Assembly: GCA_002351705.1 (NCBI GenBank)
Contig: DEHC01000083.1
Span: 1 to 32,475, forward strand
DNA length: 32,475 bases
Source of the DNA: Gammaproteobacteria bacterium UBA2810
GTDB taxonomy: Bacteria; Pseudomonadota; Gammaproteobacteria; Enterobacterales; Succinivibrionaceae
Direction: 5' to 3'
Program-made: the position numbers and the translations under genes
Notes under the pieces: generated by a model
The model's input: only the letters and a program-made list of their open reading frames with translations
Told to the model about the DNA's origin: nothing
Database searches by the model: none
Part shown: one piece after another, positions 1 through 8,297 of the stretch
How positions within the stretch are numbered: position 1 is the stretch's first letter
Layout of the letters: each line of letters begins with the position of its first letter

Positions 1-32
1 CCCAATTTTTAGGAAATTCACGCATACCAGGT

Positions 33-1484
33 TCAGATTTTTCTGTAGAGAAGCCTCCTCTGCGGGCCGGTGAATTGCTGAAGCGTGCCTCCGTCGGTCA
101 TGGCCCTGACAGTGTCACTGAGCTTTTTGCTGATTCCGCGGTATCCCATCGCCGCGGAGATTTCAGTCAGCTGGAGGCTCCCGCTGCCAAGCGCTGACAG
201 GATCCTCTCCTGATACCTGGCGTCACGCTTTATTGCTTCGGTGATGAATTTCCGGTGCACCGTGATAATGACGGTAAGGCTGGAGCGCCCGGTGTCAGTC
301 ATGATGCGGAGCGGGGGCGAGCCGTTGTGCCTCAGTGCTGCGGCAGCTCCGGGGAACCCGCTCTTCCATGCTGCATCGAATCCCATCTCCCTCATGAGCT
401 CGGGGATCCGCCTGTTCTCCGGAATATTGCCGGTGAGGCTGCCTCCTGCCTCTCCGTCAGCAGAGTCAGCCGCAGGTCCGGCCGGGAACCTTATCCTGAT
501 TTCAGTTCCGGATATTCTTACGTCAACCGGCTCAGCCGCCTCATAGGATCTGAAGCAGACCGCGAAGCTGAGGATTTCCTCAGCGGCCGGGTACGGGAAG
601 TTCCAGATCCTGTCAGCCTCGGCCCTGTCACTGTGCTTGATCACCATCTCCGTGAGGGCATTCCTGATGTGCGCGAGCGCGGAGCGGATCTGGCATGGCA
701 GCGTTCCGGAGAAAGTCCTTTCCGTTATCCTGCCGTCTCCGGGATCCGGGACGCTGATGAGCCTGATCACTGCCTGCGGGAGATACTTCTGCGGATCCTT
801 TCCGAACATGAGTATGGCGGCGTTCCGCGGCCTCTCCTCGCCTGGAAGCCCTTCCAGGAGATCAAGATCATCCGAAAGCTCCCTGAGCGTTTTCTCTCCT
901 GAACTGCCGGCAAGAGGGCTTCTGCTTTTCCTGAGACAGTCCCGGATGAGCTCTTCATCAAGATCGGAAGGCGCAGCAGGGATGCATGGCCTCTCATCGT
1001 ACGGAGTGCCGAGAGAGAGAAGCCAGAGCCTGTTCTCATCATGAGGCGCGGCAGGCACGCTCCTTCCCTGCTTCCTGATGTAACAGCGCCTTCCGGACTC
1101 AGGTGCATCTGCATCATCAGGGGCGGTGTAGGGGCGCCCGCGGCCTCCTTTGCACCGGAGAACGATGAGGCGCTTCCCCTCGTGCATCACTGTCTCTGCC
1201 TTGGGCTCATAGAACGGAATGATGAGCCGGGAAATCTCGCTCACCATCCTCAGCATCGCATCAGCGCTGTCCGGGGCGATTCCGCTGATGCGGATATCAT
1301 GTGTCTCCGGCACCGGCTCCGCACCGAGCACGATATACCCGCCGCCTGCATTCCGGATGTCATTTGCAAAAGCGCAGATCGTGTGCAGGAGCGCGGAAGG
1401 CTCCGGCTCTGCCATGAACTCGGTCAGGTCAGAGCCCGCTCTTCCCAGTCCTGTGAGCCTGCTGATCCCTATTGGAATTGCCAT
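33..1484 (-). CDS. AlbA_2-domain (Schlafen-like) putative nucleic-acid/ATP-binding regulator
   Basis: 483-residue protein. Residues ~20-140 resemble the AlbA_2 fold: a helix with AFAND, a glycine-rich GGGYIVLGAE strand-turn near residue 50, and a CYIRKQGRSVPA strand near 135 where family members carry a YxRxGs motif. The C-terminal half resembles the RecG-C-terminal/HATPase_c_4 region usually fused to AlbA_2 (NIPENRRIPELMREMGF near 355), followed by a winged-helix-like tail. These proteins are often annotated as ATP-dependent DNA helicase RecG-related or as transcriptional regulators, but no helicase motifs are visible here, so a DNA-binding accessory or regulatory role is more likely. The start is supported by GAGGTG five bases upstream of the ATG. 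It is transcribed away from the MFS gene. The N-terminus is short and lacks the usual E-x-K opening of AlbA_2, so the fold may be degenerate. Family call moderate; biological role unknown. Confidence 0.7.
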   Translation of the reverse strand: MAIPIGISRLTGLGRAGSDLTEFMAEPEPSALLHTICAFANDIRNAGGGYIVLGAEPVPETHDIRISGIAPDSADAMLRMVSEISRLIIPFYEPKAETVMHEGKRLIVLRCKGGRGRPYTAPDDADAPESGRRCYIRKQGRSVPAAPHDENRLWLLSLGTPYDERPCIPAAPSDLDEELIRDCLRKSRSPLAGSSGEKTLRELSDDLDLLEGLPGEERPRNAAILMFGKDPQKYLPQAVIRLISVPDPGDGRITERTFSGTLPCQIRSALAHIRNALTEMVIKHSDRAEADRIWNFPYPAAEEILSFAVCFRSYEAAEPVDVRISGTEIRIRFPAGPAADSADGEAGGSLTGNIPENRRIPELMREMGFDAAWKSGFPGAAAALRHNGSPPLRIMTDTGRSSLTVIITVHRKFITEAIKRDARYQERILSALGSGSLQLTEISAAMGYRGISKKLSDTVRAMTDGGTLQQFTGPQRRLLYRKI

Positions 1485-1559
1485 GTGTCACCTCAGCCTT
1501 TGCCGGAACCGGAATCTTAACACCAGTCGCGCAACAGCCCGGAACGAAGGAGGAAAATA

Positions 1560-1593
1560 TCGAGGACTCGACAGAAAAAATATCCAGTGCTGG
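1560..1593. promoter_or_regulatory. Two short dyads in the divergent AlbA_2/MFS spacer
   Basis: The 284-nt spacer between the divergent genes holds TCGAG-GA-CTCGA (1560-1571) and the perfect palindrome CCAGTGCTGG (1584-1593), in an A-rich stretch upstream of the minus-strand gene. They are placed where an operator would sit. No regulator is identified, and palindromes this short can occur by chance. Confidence 0.25.
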
Positions 1594-1709
1594 ACAATTC
1601 TGATGCCTGGTCTGTCTGGTCTGCCGGGTCCGTATTGATGCCTGCATCCCGGAGCAGCCTGTCAGTCACCATGAGACAGGGTTCCGTCCTGCGCCATGGC
1701 CCGGCCCGT

Positions 1710-1715
1710 TATAAA
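1710..1715 (+). promoter_or_regulatory. Candidate -10 element for the MFS gene
   Basis: TATAAA lies 53 nt before the MFS start, in an otherwise GC-rich stretch. No convincing -35 hexamer sits at 16-18 nt spacing, so the call rests on the -10 alone. Confidence 0.3.
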
Positions 1716-1768
1716 ATGCGCGCGCGGACCGGCAAGTCCGGAAAGGGAAATCGGATAAGGGCTTTTTC

Positions 1769-2941
1769 ATGAATGAACTCAGGGAGAACGGCGGCATACC
1801 GGGCGGCATCATACTGCTGATGGCCGTAATGGCAGGGCTTACCGTCGCCAACATCTACTACAACCAGCCGCTCCTCGGGATGATAAGCCGCGATCTCGGC
1901 ATCAGCCACCTCACGGCGGACATGATGACTGTCGTGACGCAGGCAGGCTACGCTGCCGGCCTGGTGCTGGTCCTTCCCGCGGGCGATCTCTGGAGCCGCC
2001 GGCGAATCGTCGTCACCTGCATGCTTGCGTCTTTCCTGATGCTCCTTGCCATCGCTCTTTCAGGCAGCATTTACCTCATCTGCGCCGCGTCGTTCGTCCT
2101 CGGCGTCTCGTCAGTCGTGCCGCAGCTCTTCATACCTCTAACCGGGCAGTTCTCGGAGCCCCGGAACAAGGCCCGCAACATGGGATTTGTCCTCTCCGGG
2201 CTCCTCACCGGCATCCTTGCCGCGCGCGTCATCAGCGGCTTTATGGGCGGGTGGCTTGGCTGGCGCGCGATGTTCCTCACCGCGGCTGCGGTGATGGTCA
2301 TCTGCAGCGCGGTATGCCTTTTCCTGATGCCTGTTACAAAGAGGAACTTTGAGGGATCCTATCTCTCGCTTCTCCGGAGCATCATCGGCATAGTCCGTGA
2401 TCACCCGCAGATCCGGCTCAACAGCATAAGGAGCGCCTTCGGTTTTGGCAGTATGCTCGCCCTCTGGGCCTGCATGGCGTTCCGCGTTGCTGAAGCCCCG
2501 TTTTGCCGCGGCAGTGACGCCGTTGGCTGGCTCGGGCTCTGCGGCATGTCCGGGGCGATTGCCGCCTCTGGAATGGGCAGGATTATCCCGCGCTTCGGCG
2601 TGAAGCGCCTCTGCGTCTCGGGCGCTCTCATCCAGCTTCTCGGCTGGGGAGTGTCATTTCTCTTTGGCGGCACCTGGGCAGGGCTCATCGCCGCGCTGAT
2701 CCTCGTTGACATCGGCACGCAGTGCCAGCAGCTGAGCGGGCAGAGCGGGGCGCTCGCGGAGATCCCGGGAGCGTCAAGCCGTGTCAACACCATCTTCATG
2801 GCGACATTTTTCACCGGGGGCTGCCTCGGGACGTTTTTCGCGGGGCTCGGCTGGGAGCACTGGGGCTGGACGGGCGTCTGCCTTACAGGAGCGCTCTTTG
2901 CCTCGGGGAGCCTCCTCGTCTCTGCATTTGACAGGAAGTGA
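1769..2941 (+). CDS. Major facilitator superfamily transporter (AraJ/YgaY-like drug or sugar efflux)
   Basis: 390-residue, very hydrophobic protein of the usual MFS length with about 12 predicted membrane segments. The first helix ends in LTVANIYYNQPLLGMISRDLG, a signature of a bacterial efflux MFS subgroup. The loop between helices 2 and 3 (GDLWSRRRIV) matches the MFS motif A, G-D-x-x-S-R-R. A long cytoplasmic loop near residues 190-215 separates the two six-helix halves. Expected role is proton-coupled export of a small molecule across the inner membrane; the substrate cannot be read from the sequence. The start is supported by AAGGG seven bases upstream. The gene appears monocistronic, with an AlbA_2 gene divergent upstream and a 341-nt gap downstream. 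Confidence 0.85.
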   Translation: MNELRENGGIPGGIILLMAVMAGLTVANIYYNQPLLGMISRDLGISHLTADMMTVVTQAGYAAGLVLVLPAGDLWSRRRIVVTCMLASFLMLLAIALSGSIYLICAASFVLGVSSVVPQLFIPLTGQFSEPRNKARNMGFVLSGLLTGILAARVISGFMGGWLGWRAMFLTAAAVMVICSAVCLFLMPVTKRNFEGSYLSLLRSIIGIVRDHPQIRLNSIRSAFGFGSMLALWACMAFRVAEAPFCRGSDAVGWLGLCGMSGAIAASGMGRIIPRFGVKRLCVSGALIQLLGWGVSFLFGGTWAGLIAALILVDIGTQCQQLSGQSGALAEIPGASSRVNTIFMATFFTGGCLGTFFAGLGWEHWGWTGVCLTGALFASGSLLVSAFDRK

Positions 2942-3282
2942 GAGCCCGGCCGCATGACGCCTGTGGCGGAAGTTCAGAACACATCACATCACATCAGGCT
3001 GAATCTCCAAAAAACATCATTTTCAATTTATTTCAGTCCCACATGACATAGTGGGCCCGATGACTCTGCAATGATTAATTTAAAGTGTAGGAAGGAGCGG
3101 CAAGTTATGTTAAATTGCAGATTGCAATACAGAGCAGCCTTCAATGAGACAGCACCGTGGATTTCACGCTGATTTCATGACGGCGCCTGCAAAGGAGACT
3201 GGTCGGCGGGCTGAAGATGCCGCCCCACCGGATGAAGAGCCACTGACGGGGACAGGATCCCCGGAGAGAAGCGGGAGAACGT
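2942..3282. other. Intergenic region, MFS to Sel1 gene
   Basis: 341 nt with no convincing gene beyond a possible 21-codon ORF (listed separately). It contains a short ACATC triplet repeat at 2981-2995 and an AT-rich stretch around 3070-3125 that probably carries the promoter of the downstream gene. I see no clear terminator for the MFS gene. Confidence 0.5.
3107..3172 (+). CDS. Possible 21-codon leader peptide upstream of the Sel1 protein
   Basis: The ATG follows a good AAGGAG ribosome-binding site by nine bases (3092-3097), directly after an AT-rich, promoter-like stretch. The predicted 21-residue peptide (MLNCRLQYRA...) has no recognised motif. It ends 110 nt before the Sel1 start. The well-placed Shine-Dalgarno site is the only support, so it may be coincidental. 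Confidence 0.2.
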   Translation: MLNCRLQYRAAFNETAPWISR

Positions 3283-5853
3283 ATGGACGACATGATGTAT
3301 GAGCTTTTCGGGGAAATGGAGCGCCTTATGAATGCGAGGCCGGATCGCAATGTGACCTACCGGTACAAGATCTACCGCAGGCCTGATCTGAGCCATCCGG
3401 TAATTCTCCGGGTGAGGGATTATGAGCATGAGGTGCTGCAGAACATGGGACAGCTTGCCGGACCCTGCAGGCTCCTGGACCAGAACGACTGGAATGTCCT
3501 GGTCAGCAATGTCTTTGAGAAGAAGTATCCCGAACTGCTGCGCCTCGAGGCGCAGGGGCTCATGGATGAGAGCATCAGATCGCTTGCATTGAAGCTCAAT
3601 GATCAGAAGAGCCTGATCATAGACTCCGTGAAGAAAGAGAACCTGGACAAGGAACAGGAGGCATACAGGATCAGGGACTGGACCACTGAGGAGGCGATGG
3701 CCCTCGTTCCTGATTATCCTGATTCTGACGGCGAGGAGGATGAGGATCAGCTGATGCCTGAGCTCGTGGTGTCCTGCCAGAGCAGGAACCTTACAGACGG
3801 TGAGACCAAGGCTCTCTGCAGGGAGAAGAGGTACATCGTGCCGCTCCCTGAGGAGATCGACTGGATGTTCCTCCGCGATGAGGCAGGGATGCCGCTCCTC
3901 AGTGAGGCAGCAGGCGGCAGTGAGGAGCAGGATCCGGAGGCGGCTGACATCAGGAGGCTCGTTGCTCTCATCATGCAGGCCGAGTACTGCCGGGCAATGA
4001 GAGCTGAGTCTTCAGATGATGACGGGCCCAGTCTCCTTGATGAATATGGCGATCCACTGGATGACGATGAGACTGAATTGATTGAGGAGAGCGGCCGCAT
4101 AGCGTGGAGCGAGCTCAGGAGAAGGATCTGCCTGGCGCACGCAGTTAAGTCCCCTGAAATGAAAGAGCAGGCGGACAAACTGATCGGGAATCTCCTCCGT
4201 TCCCCCGGAAAGCAGAAGGAACCGTTCTCCAGCCTCGGCAGAATCATAAACTTCTGGAAGATGAACCTTGGAAAGGCTAATCCTGCCAGAAAGGTCAGCG
4301 CCTTTGCCGAGAGCAGCAGGGAGACGCTGCTTGAGGATCTGCGCATGGCAAATGCAGACCGGATCTCATCTGATAATGCCATGCGCCTTCTTGAGGAGGC
4401 CGCAGAGGGGCAGACGAATGCTCTCACCGGAATCGGCAATCTGTATTACGCCGGTGTCGGAGTGGCGCAGGACTTCGGCAAGGCCGCAAGATGGTATAAG
4501 GCAGCAGCCTCGCTGGAACACTGCGGAGCACAGTTCATGCTCGGTGAGATGTACCGCATGGGGCAGGGGGTAAGCCAGGATGAGAAGGAGGCCTCACTCT
4601 GGTACGGGAAGGCTGCGGGACCGTTCCTGAAAGCTGCGGAGCAGGGCGACACGTACTTCCAGTACCGCATAGGCAATATGTACATCTACGGCCGCGGCGT
4701 TGACCAGAGCGATCAGGAGGCGGAGAAATGGTACCGGAAGGCCGCAGAGCAGGGAAACATGGCTGCGCAGCACGCGCTTGCCTTCTACTACAATTCCGAC
4801 AGTTACCGTGATCCGATAGAGTCGGCTAAATGGATGCTGAAGGCTGCGGAGCAGGGCGATCTGTACTGCCAGCGCTGGGCCGGAGAGCGGTACCTGAAAG
4901 GCGAGGGAGTGGATAAGGACGAGAGGGAGGCCTCGAGGTGGTACCGCAGGGCAGCAGAGCAGGGCGACACGGAATCCCAGAAGATTCTCGGCGACATGTA
5001 CCGTTACGGACAGGGGCTTGACCGGGATGAGGTGTCTGCTGAGGGATGGTACCGGAAGGCAGCAGAAGCCGGATCAGAGAAGGCCCGGGACTGCCTGAAC
5101 TTCATGGCCGCAAGCCGTGATGCAGAGCGCGGTGACAGCTCTGCGGCCTTCAGGCTCGGCAGCATGTATGAGTCAGGAGCCGGCACGGAGAAGGACTATG
5201 GCATGGCCATGAAGCTCTATCTCAAAGCCGCCTCAGGGGGCAGCGCGGATGCCATGCTCCGCCTCGGGAATATTTATGACCGTTCGGAGTGCGGTGCCGA
5301 AGCTGATAAGGACAAGGCTGCGGAATGGTACAGCAAGGCATTTGAAGTCTCTGAAAAAGCAGCCAATGACGGCAGCGCGGATGACCAGTACCGTCTAGGG
5401 ATTATGCTCAGGGAGGGGTGGGGCACTGAGCTTAATCTGCCGGAGGCCGGAAGATGGCTCCGCCGGGCGGCGGATCAGCTCCATAAGGATGCCCCGAAGG
5501 CTCTTACAGATATTTATATCATCCATTTCTGTCAGCCGGGGCCTGACGGAGGGGAATCCGGATGGACGCATGAGGCCGCGAAGCAAGTTGACCCCCAGAC
5601 ACAGACACTTCTGGGCAACATATACTGCTTTGGCGACGACGATGTCAGGAATTACCAGGAGGCCATGAAATGGTACCTGATGGCTGCCGCACAGGGAGAC
5701 GCGTACGCCGAATACAGCGTAGGCTATATGTATTACTTCGGACTGGGAGTCGCGAGAAATGAAGCTGAGGCGGACAAATGGTTCACGAAGGCTTCCGAGG
5801 ATGGCTCTCCTGAAGCAGATGACGCGCTCCTGACATATTATGTGCCGTTTTAA
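3283..5853 (+). CDS. Large Sel1-like repeat (SLR/TPR-type) protein
   Basis: 856 residues. Residues ~365-850 carry about a dozen Sel1-like repeats of ~36 residues with the pattern A-x-x-W-Y-x-x-A-A-x-x-G ... LG-x-M-Y-x-x-G-x-G-V, e.g. KWYRKAAEQGNMAAQHALA near 482. SLR solenoids are protein-protein interaction scaffolds, often linked to envelope processes or signalling. Residues 1-350 are not a recognised domain: largely helical and charged, with acidic segments near 145-160 (SDGEEDEDQ) and 243-268 (SSDDDGPS...DDDE). There is no signal peptide, so the protein is probably cytoplasmic, unlike many secreted SLR proteins. The start is supported by GGAG upstream. The gene is convergent with the AsmA-like gene. 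SLR call firm; role unknown. Confidence 0.85.
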   Translation: MDDMMYELFGEMERLMNARPDRNVTYRYKIYRRPDLSHPVILRVRDYEHEVLQNMGQLAGPCRLLDQNDWNVLVSNVFEKKYPELLRLEAQGLMDESIRSLALKLNDQKSLIIDSVKKENLDKEQEAYRIRDWTTEEAMALVPDYPDSDGEEDEDQLMPELVVSCQSRNLTDGETKALCREKRYIVPLPEEIDWMFLRDEAGMPLLSEAAGGSEEQDPEAADIRRLVALIMQAEYCRAMRAESSDDDGPSLLDEYGDPLDDDETELIEESGRIAWSELRRRICLAHAVKSPEMKEQADKLIGNLLRSPGKQKEPFSSLGRIINFWKMNLGKANPARKVSAFAESSRETLLEDLRMANADRISSDNAMRLLEEAAEGQTNALTGIGNLYYAGVGVAQDFGKAARWYKAAASLEHCGAQFMLGEMYRMGQGVSQDEKEASLWYGKAAGPFLKAAEQGDTYFQYRIGNMYIYGRGVDQSDQEAEKWYRKAAEQGNMAAQHALAFYYNSDSYRDPIESAKWMLKAAEQGDLYCQRWAGERYLKGEGVDKDEREASRWYRRAAEQGDTESQKILGDMYRYGQGLDRDEVSAEGWYRKAAEAGSEKARDCLNFMAASRDAERGDSSAAFRLGSMYESGAGTEKDYGMAMKLYLKAASGGSADAMLRLGNIYDRSECGAEADKDKAAEWYSKAFEVSEKAANDGSADDQYRLGIMLREGWGTELNLPEAGRWLRRAADQLHKDAPKALTDIYIIHFCQPGPDGGESGWTHEAAKQVDPQTQTLLGNIYCFGDDDVRNYQEAMKWYLMAAAQGDAYAEYSVGYMYYFGLGVARNEAEADKWFTKASEDGSPEADDALLTYYVPF

Positions 5854-5860
5854 TGCATGA

Positions 5861-5925
5861 GGCGCAAGGTACAAGCGGAAGACTGCCTTGTGCCAGGGAA
5901 GCCGCCGCCATGAGTGGCGGCTCCC
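5861..5925. terminator. Paired hairpins in the convergent Sel1/AsmA spacer
   Basis: Two consecutive inverted repeats fill the 72-nt convergent spacer. One pairs GGCGCAAGG with CCTTGTGCC (5861-5894, one wobble). The other pairs GGG-AA-GCCGCC with GGCGGC-T-CCC (5896-5925). Neither has a good T-tract, so they may be mRNA 3'-end stabilisers or weak bidirectional terminators rather than canonical rho-independent ones. Confidence 0.45.
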
Positions 5926-8121
5926 TCAGAGAGAGCCCTCCGGAATCACCGCGGGCGCCTTTGCGGGAAGCTCCTTCGTCTTTTCTCTGGGGGATTCCTT
6001 CTGAGGAGCCTTTTCCGCCGGCTTTTTCAGAGCTTCTGCTTTCGCAACGGCAGGGGACTTTCCTGCGGATTTCGCCTTTGCCCTGTCAGGTGCCGGAGCG
6101 GGAGCGGGAGCCTTACTCGCTTCCCCGGCATCCTTTCCAGGCTTTTCGGCAGCCGGGGCGGCGGGAGCCTCCTCCTGAACTTTTTCTGCCGTATCCTCCG
6201 GCTTCTTCTCAGGCTCCGCGAAGAGCTTTCCGGCCTCGTCAGCCGTTATGAGGAACTTCCCCTTCTTCCCGCTCGTGACCGTTCCATGGCATTCGCTGCT
6301 CCCGGGGCGTCCCGCCAGCTCGACGTCCAGGGTGTCGGTGATGAGCCCGAGCTGCGCCTTTACGCCGAGGCTGCCGCCATTTATCCCGATGCTGGCCTTC
6401 GAGCTGTTGAGCATCGTTCTCAAGCCTGCCGCGCGGGCCTTGTTGTAGAGATCGGCAAGAGGCGTTTTCTCTGTTATCTGCAGCATGCTGCTGAGGCTGA
6501 AGTCAGAGATGTAGAGGTCGGTTCCCGCGAGTGTCACGTTCCCGGAGAGCTCCTTTCCCTTCGCCGCGTTGGAGTCCCAGGAGAGCTTTGCCTCGCCGGA
6601 GATGGTGCCTGTCGCGCTGCGGCTGATGCCGGTGAGCTGCAGGATGTTCGCGTCGCTCCGGTTCAGGACGACATCGATGTCTGTTTTCCGGGACCTGCGG
6701 TGCTCGCGGACGTTCGCCGAGACGCGCCCGCCGTTCATGAAGCCGTAGAGGTTAAGGTCAAACGCGCCGTTCTTCTGCTCGCCCGTGATGCTGAAGGACC
6801 TCAGGTCAACCATCCAGAGTGCGGCCTCGTCGCCCTCGACCGAGATCCTGCTTCCCTGCTGGTACTCGAAGCCGCCGTATGACGACCATGCGAGATCGCT
6901 GATGAACATGCTGATGTCCTTGGCGTAGAGCGGGAACTCATCATCGAGAGGCAGCAGCGTCGCGCCCCTGATGACGGCGTGCTTCAGGACATAGCGGCTG
7001 AAGGGGAGGTTCGAGAGCAGCATGTCAGGCTCCATGGCCAGCGAGGGCCTCACCGAGTCAAGCTCGAGGTCCCTGAACTCGAGCGTGTTGCCGTCAGAGG
7101 CGCCTGATGCCTTGACCCGTCCCTCGAAGATGTCGCCTGTGACGTCGAACACCCAGAAGTCAAATTTGCTGAGCCTTAGATAGGCATTGGTAAGAGAGCT
7201 TCCGAGGTAGGAGATCTCGTTCGCGTTGAGCATGGCGCTCATCTCGGTGATGCCGCCGCGGTCCGCGGTGATGCTCGAGATGCCGCCGTCCACGCCGTTG
7301 AGGTAGAGGTTGTAGTCCCTGAGGACGATGGTCGATCTTGACACGTTGATGTCATAGGACTTGAGGTGCCAGTCGGTGAGGCCGAACTTTTTGAGGATGT
7401 TCCTCTCGACGTGCACGACGGCGTTGTCGATTTCCGAGTTCTTGAGGAAGATGAGCTTCCTGTCCGGGATGATCTCGGCGTAGAGCCGGAGGGAGCCCTT
7501 GCCGATGTGCGAGATGAAGTCGTCGATTATGAACCTGCCTTTCTCATCGATCCTCGCGCTGAAGTCGGTGCTCCCGGTGTGCTTCCCGAGGTAGTCGATG
7601 TGCTTTGCGTGGAAGAGGGTGTAGAGCGGGGAGTAGTACGATGCCTCTCCGTCCTTTATCGGAGTGTAGCCCGAGACCTCCGCCACGACGCCGTATAGCT
7701 TGAAGCTGTCGGCGGTGACATTGAGGTTCCTGACCCGCCCCTCTGCCAGGGTGAGGTTCCGGACCTTAGGCGAGAGGAGGTTCCCCGAGTCAGGGTTCGT
7801 GAGATCGAGCTCGGCGTTGACCGCGTCGAACCTGCTGATGATGAGATCGCCCTTGAGAAGCGCCTTGCCGTCAACCTCGGCGTATACCTCGTCGGCGCTG
7901 AAGACGCTGCCGATCCTGAGCCCGCTGATGCTGATTTTGCCGGGGTGGACGGGGTTGTAGGAGACGCGGTCAATGCTCACCGGAAGGCTCACGGCCTTCT
8001 CAAGGAGCTCCGCGAAGGGCTTCTTGCCGTGCTCGCTCCTGAAATAAAGCGTCGCTGCCGCGGTAAGGATGATGATTCCTGACAGCAGTATCATGAAGCA
8101 GAAAGCGAGTTTCTTCAGCAT
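5926..8121 (-). CDS. AsmA-like / DUF748-type inner-membrane-anchored envelope protein
   Basis: 731 residues from the chosen start. An upstream in-frame ATG at 8199 is possible, but the ATG at 8121 follows a strong GGAGGT six-base-spaced site and opens a typical N-terminus: MLKK, then a single membrane helix (residues ~4-22), then a periplasmic body. The body is beta-rich and repetitive (VSYNPVHPGKISISGLRIGS; ISRFDAVNAELDLTN; VRNLTLAEGRVRNLNV), like the AsmA/DUF748/TamB-related group implicated in envelope lipid homeostasis and outer-membrane assembly. The last ~90 residues form a low-complexity Ala/Pro/Lys/Glu tail (from about EEAPAAPAAEKPG), likely disordered. It lies 170 nt downstream of ddh on the same strand, beyond a terminator. 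Exact subfamily uncertain; envelope location likely. Confidence 0.65.
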   Translation of the reverse strand: MLKKLAFCFMILLSGIIILTAAATLYFRSEHGKKPFAELLEKAVSLPVSIDRVSYNPVHPGKISISGLRIGSVFSADEVYAEVDGKALLKGDLIISRFDAVNAELDLTNPDSGNLLSPKVRNLTLAEGRVRNLNVTADSFKLYGVVAEVSGYTPIKDGEASYYSPLYTLFHAKHIDYLGKHTGSTDFSARIDEKGRFIIDDFISHIGKGSLRLYAEIIPDRKLIFLKNSEIDNAVVHVERNILKKFGLTDWHLKSYDINVSRSTIVLRDYNLYLNGVDGGISSITADRGGITEMSAMLNANEISYLGSSLTNAYLRLSKFDFWVFDVTGDIFEGRVKASGASDGNTLEFRDLELDSVRPSLAMEPDMLLSNLPFSRYVLKHAVIRGATLLPLDDEFPLYAKDISMFISDLAWSSYGGFEYQQGSRISVEGDEAALWMVDLRSFSITGEQKNGAFDLNLYGFMNGGRVSANVREHRRSRKTDIDVVLNRSDANILQLTGISRSATGTISGEAKLSWDSNAAKGKELSGNVTLAGTDLYISDFSLSSMLQITEKTPLADLYNKARAAGLRTMLNSSKASIGINGGSLGVKAQLGLITDTLDVELAGRPGSSECHGTVTSGKKGKFLITADEAGKLFAEPEKKPEDTAEKVQEEAPAAPAAEKPGKDAGEASKAPAPAPAPDRAKAKSAGKSPAVAKAEALKKPAEKAPQKESPREKTKELPAKAPAVIPEGSL

Positions 8122-8228
8122 TGGACCTCCGGCTGCGCTGTCCTGCTGCCTTATGGAGAGCCTGCTCATCACCGGGCAGCGGACAGAATGCACACTCATT
8201 GTAAATTATTCCGCCGCGCCGGAACAGA

Positions 8229-8256
8229 AAAAGCCGGATCCGAAGGTCCGGCTTTT
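8229..8256 (-). terminator. Rho-independent terminator after ddh
   Basis: A 10-bp perfect stem (AAAAGCCGGA / TCCGGCTTTT) with an 8-nt loop. On the minus strand it is followed by TTTTTCTG. It sits 40 nt beyond the ddh stop codon. The plus-strand reading also ends in TTTT, so it could act in both directions. Confidence 0.8.
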
Positions 8257-8297
8257 GACTTCTGACGCATTCTGCGGGGGAGTGCCCCGGCTTCAGA

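Noticed and set aside
255..902. 215-codon ORF antisense to the AlbA_2 gene
   Set aside because: A shadow frame of the minus-strand gene, which alone shows a domain pattern and ribosome-binding site.
2981..2995. ACATC x3 short tandem repeat as a phase-variation tract
   Set aside because: Only three units, inside an intergenic region and not in an identified promoter spacer or coding frame.
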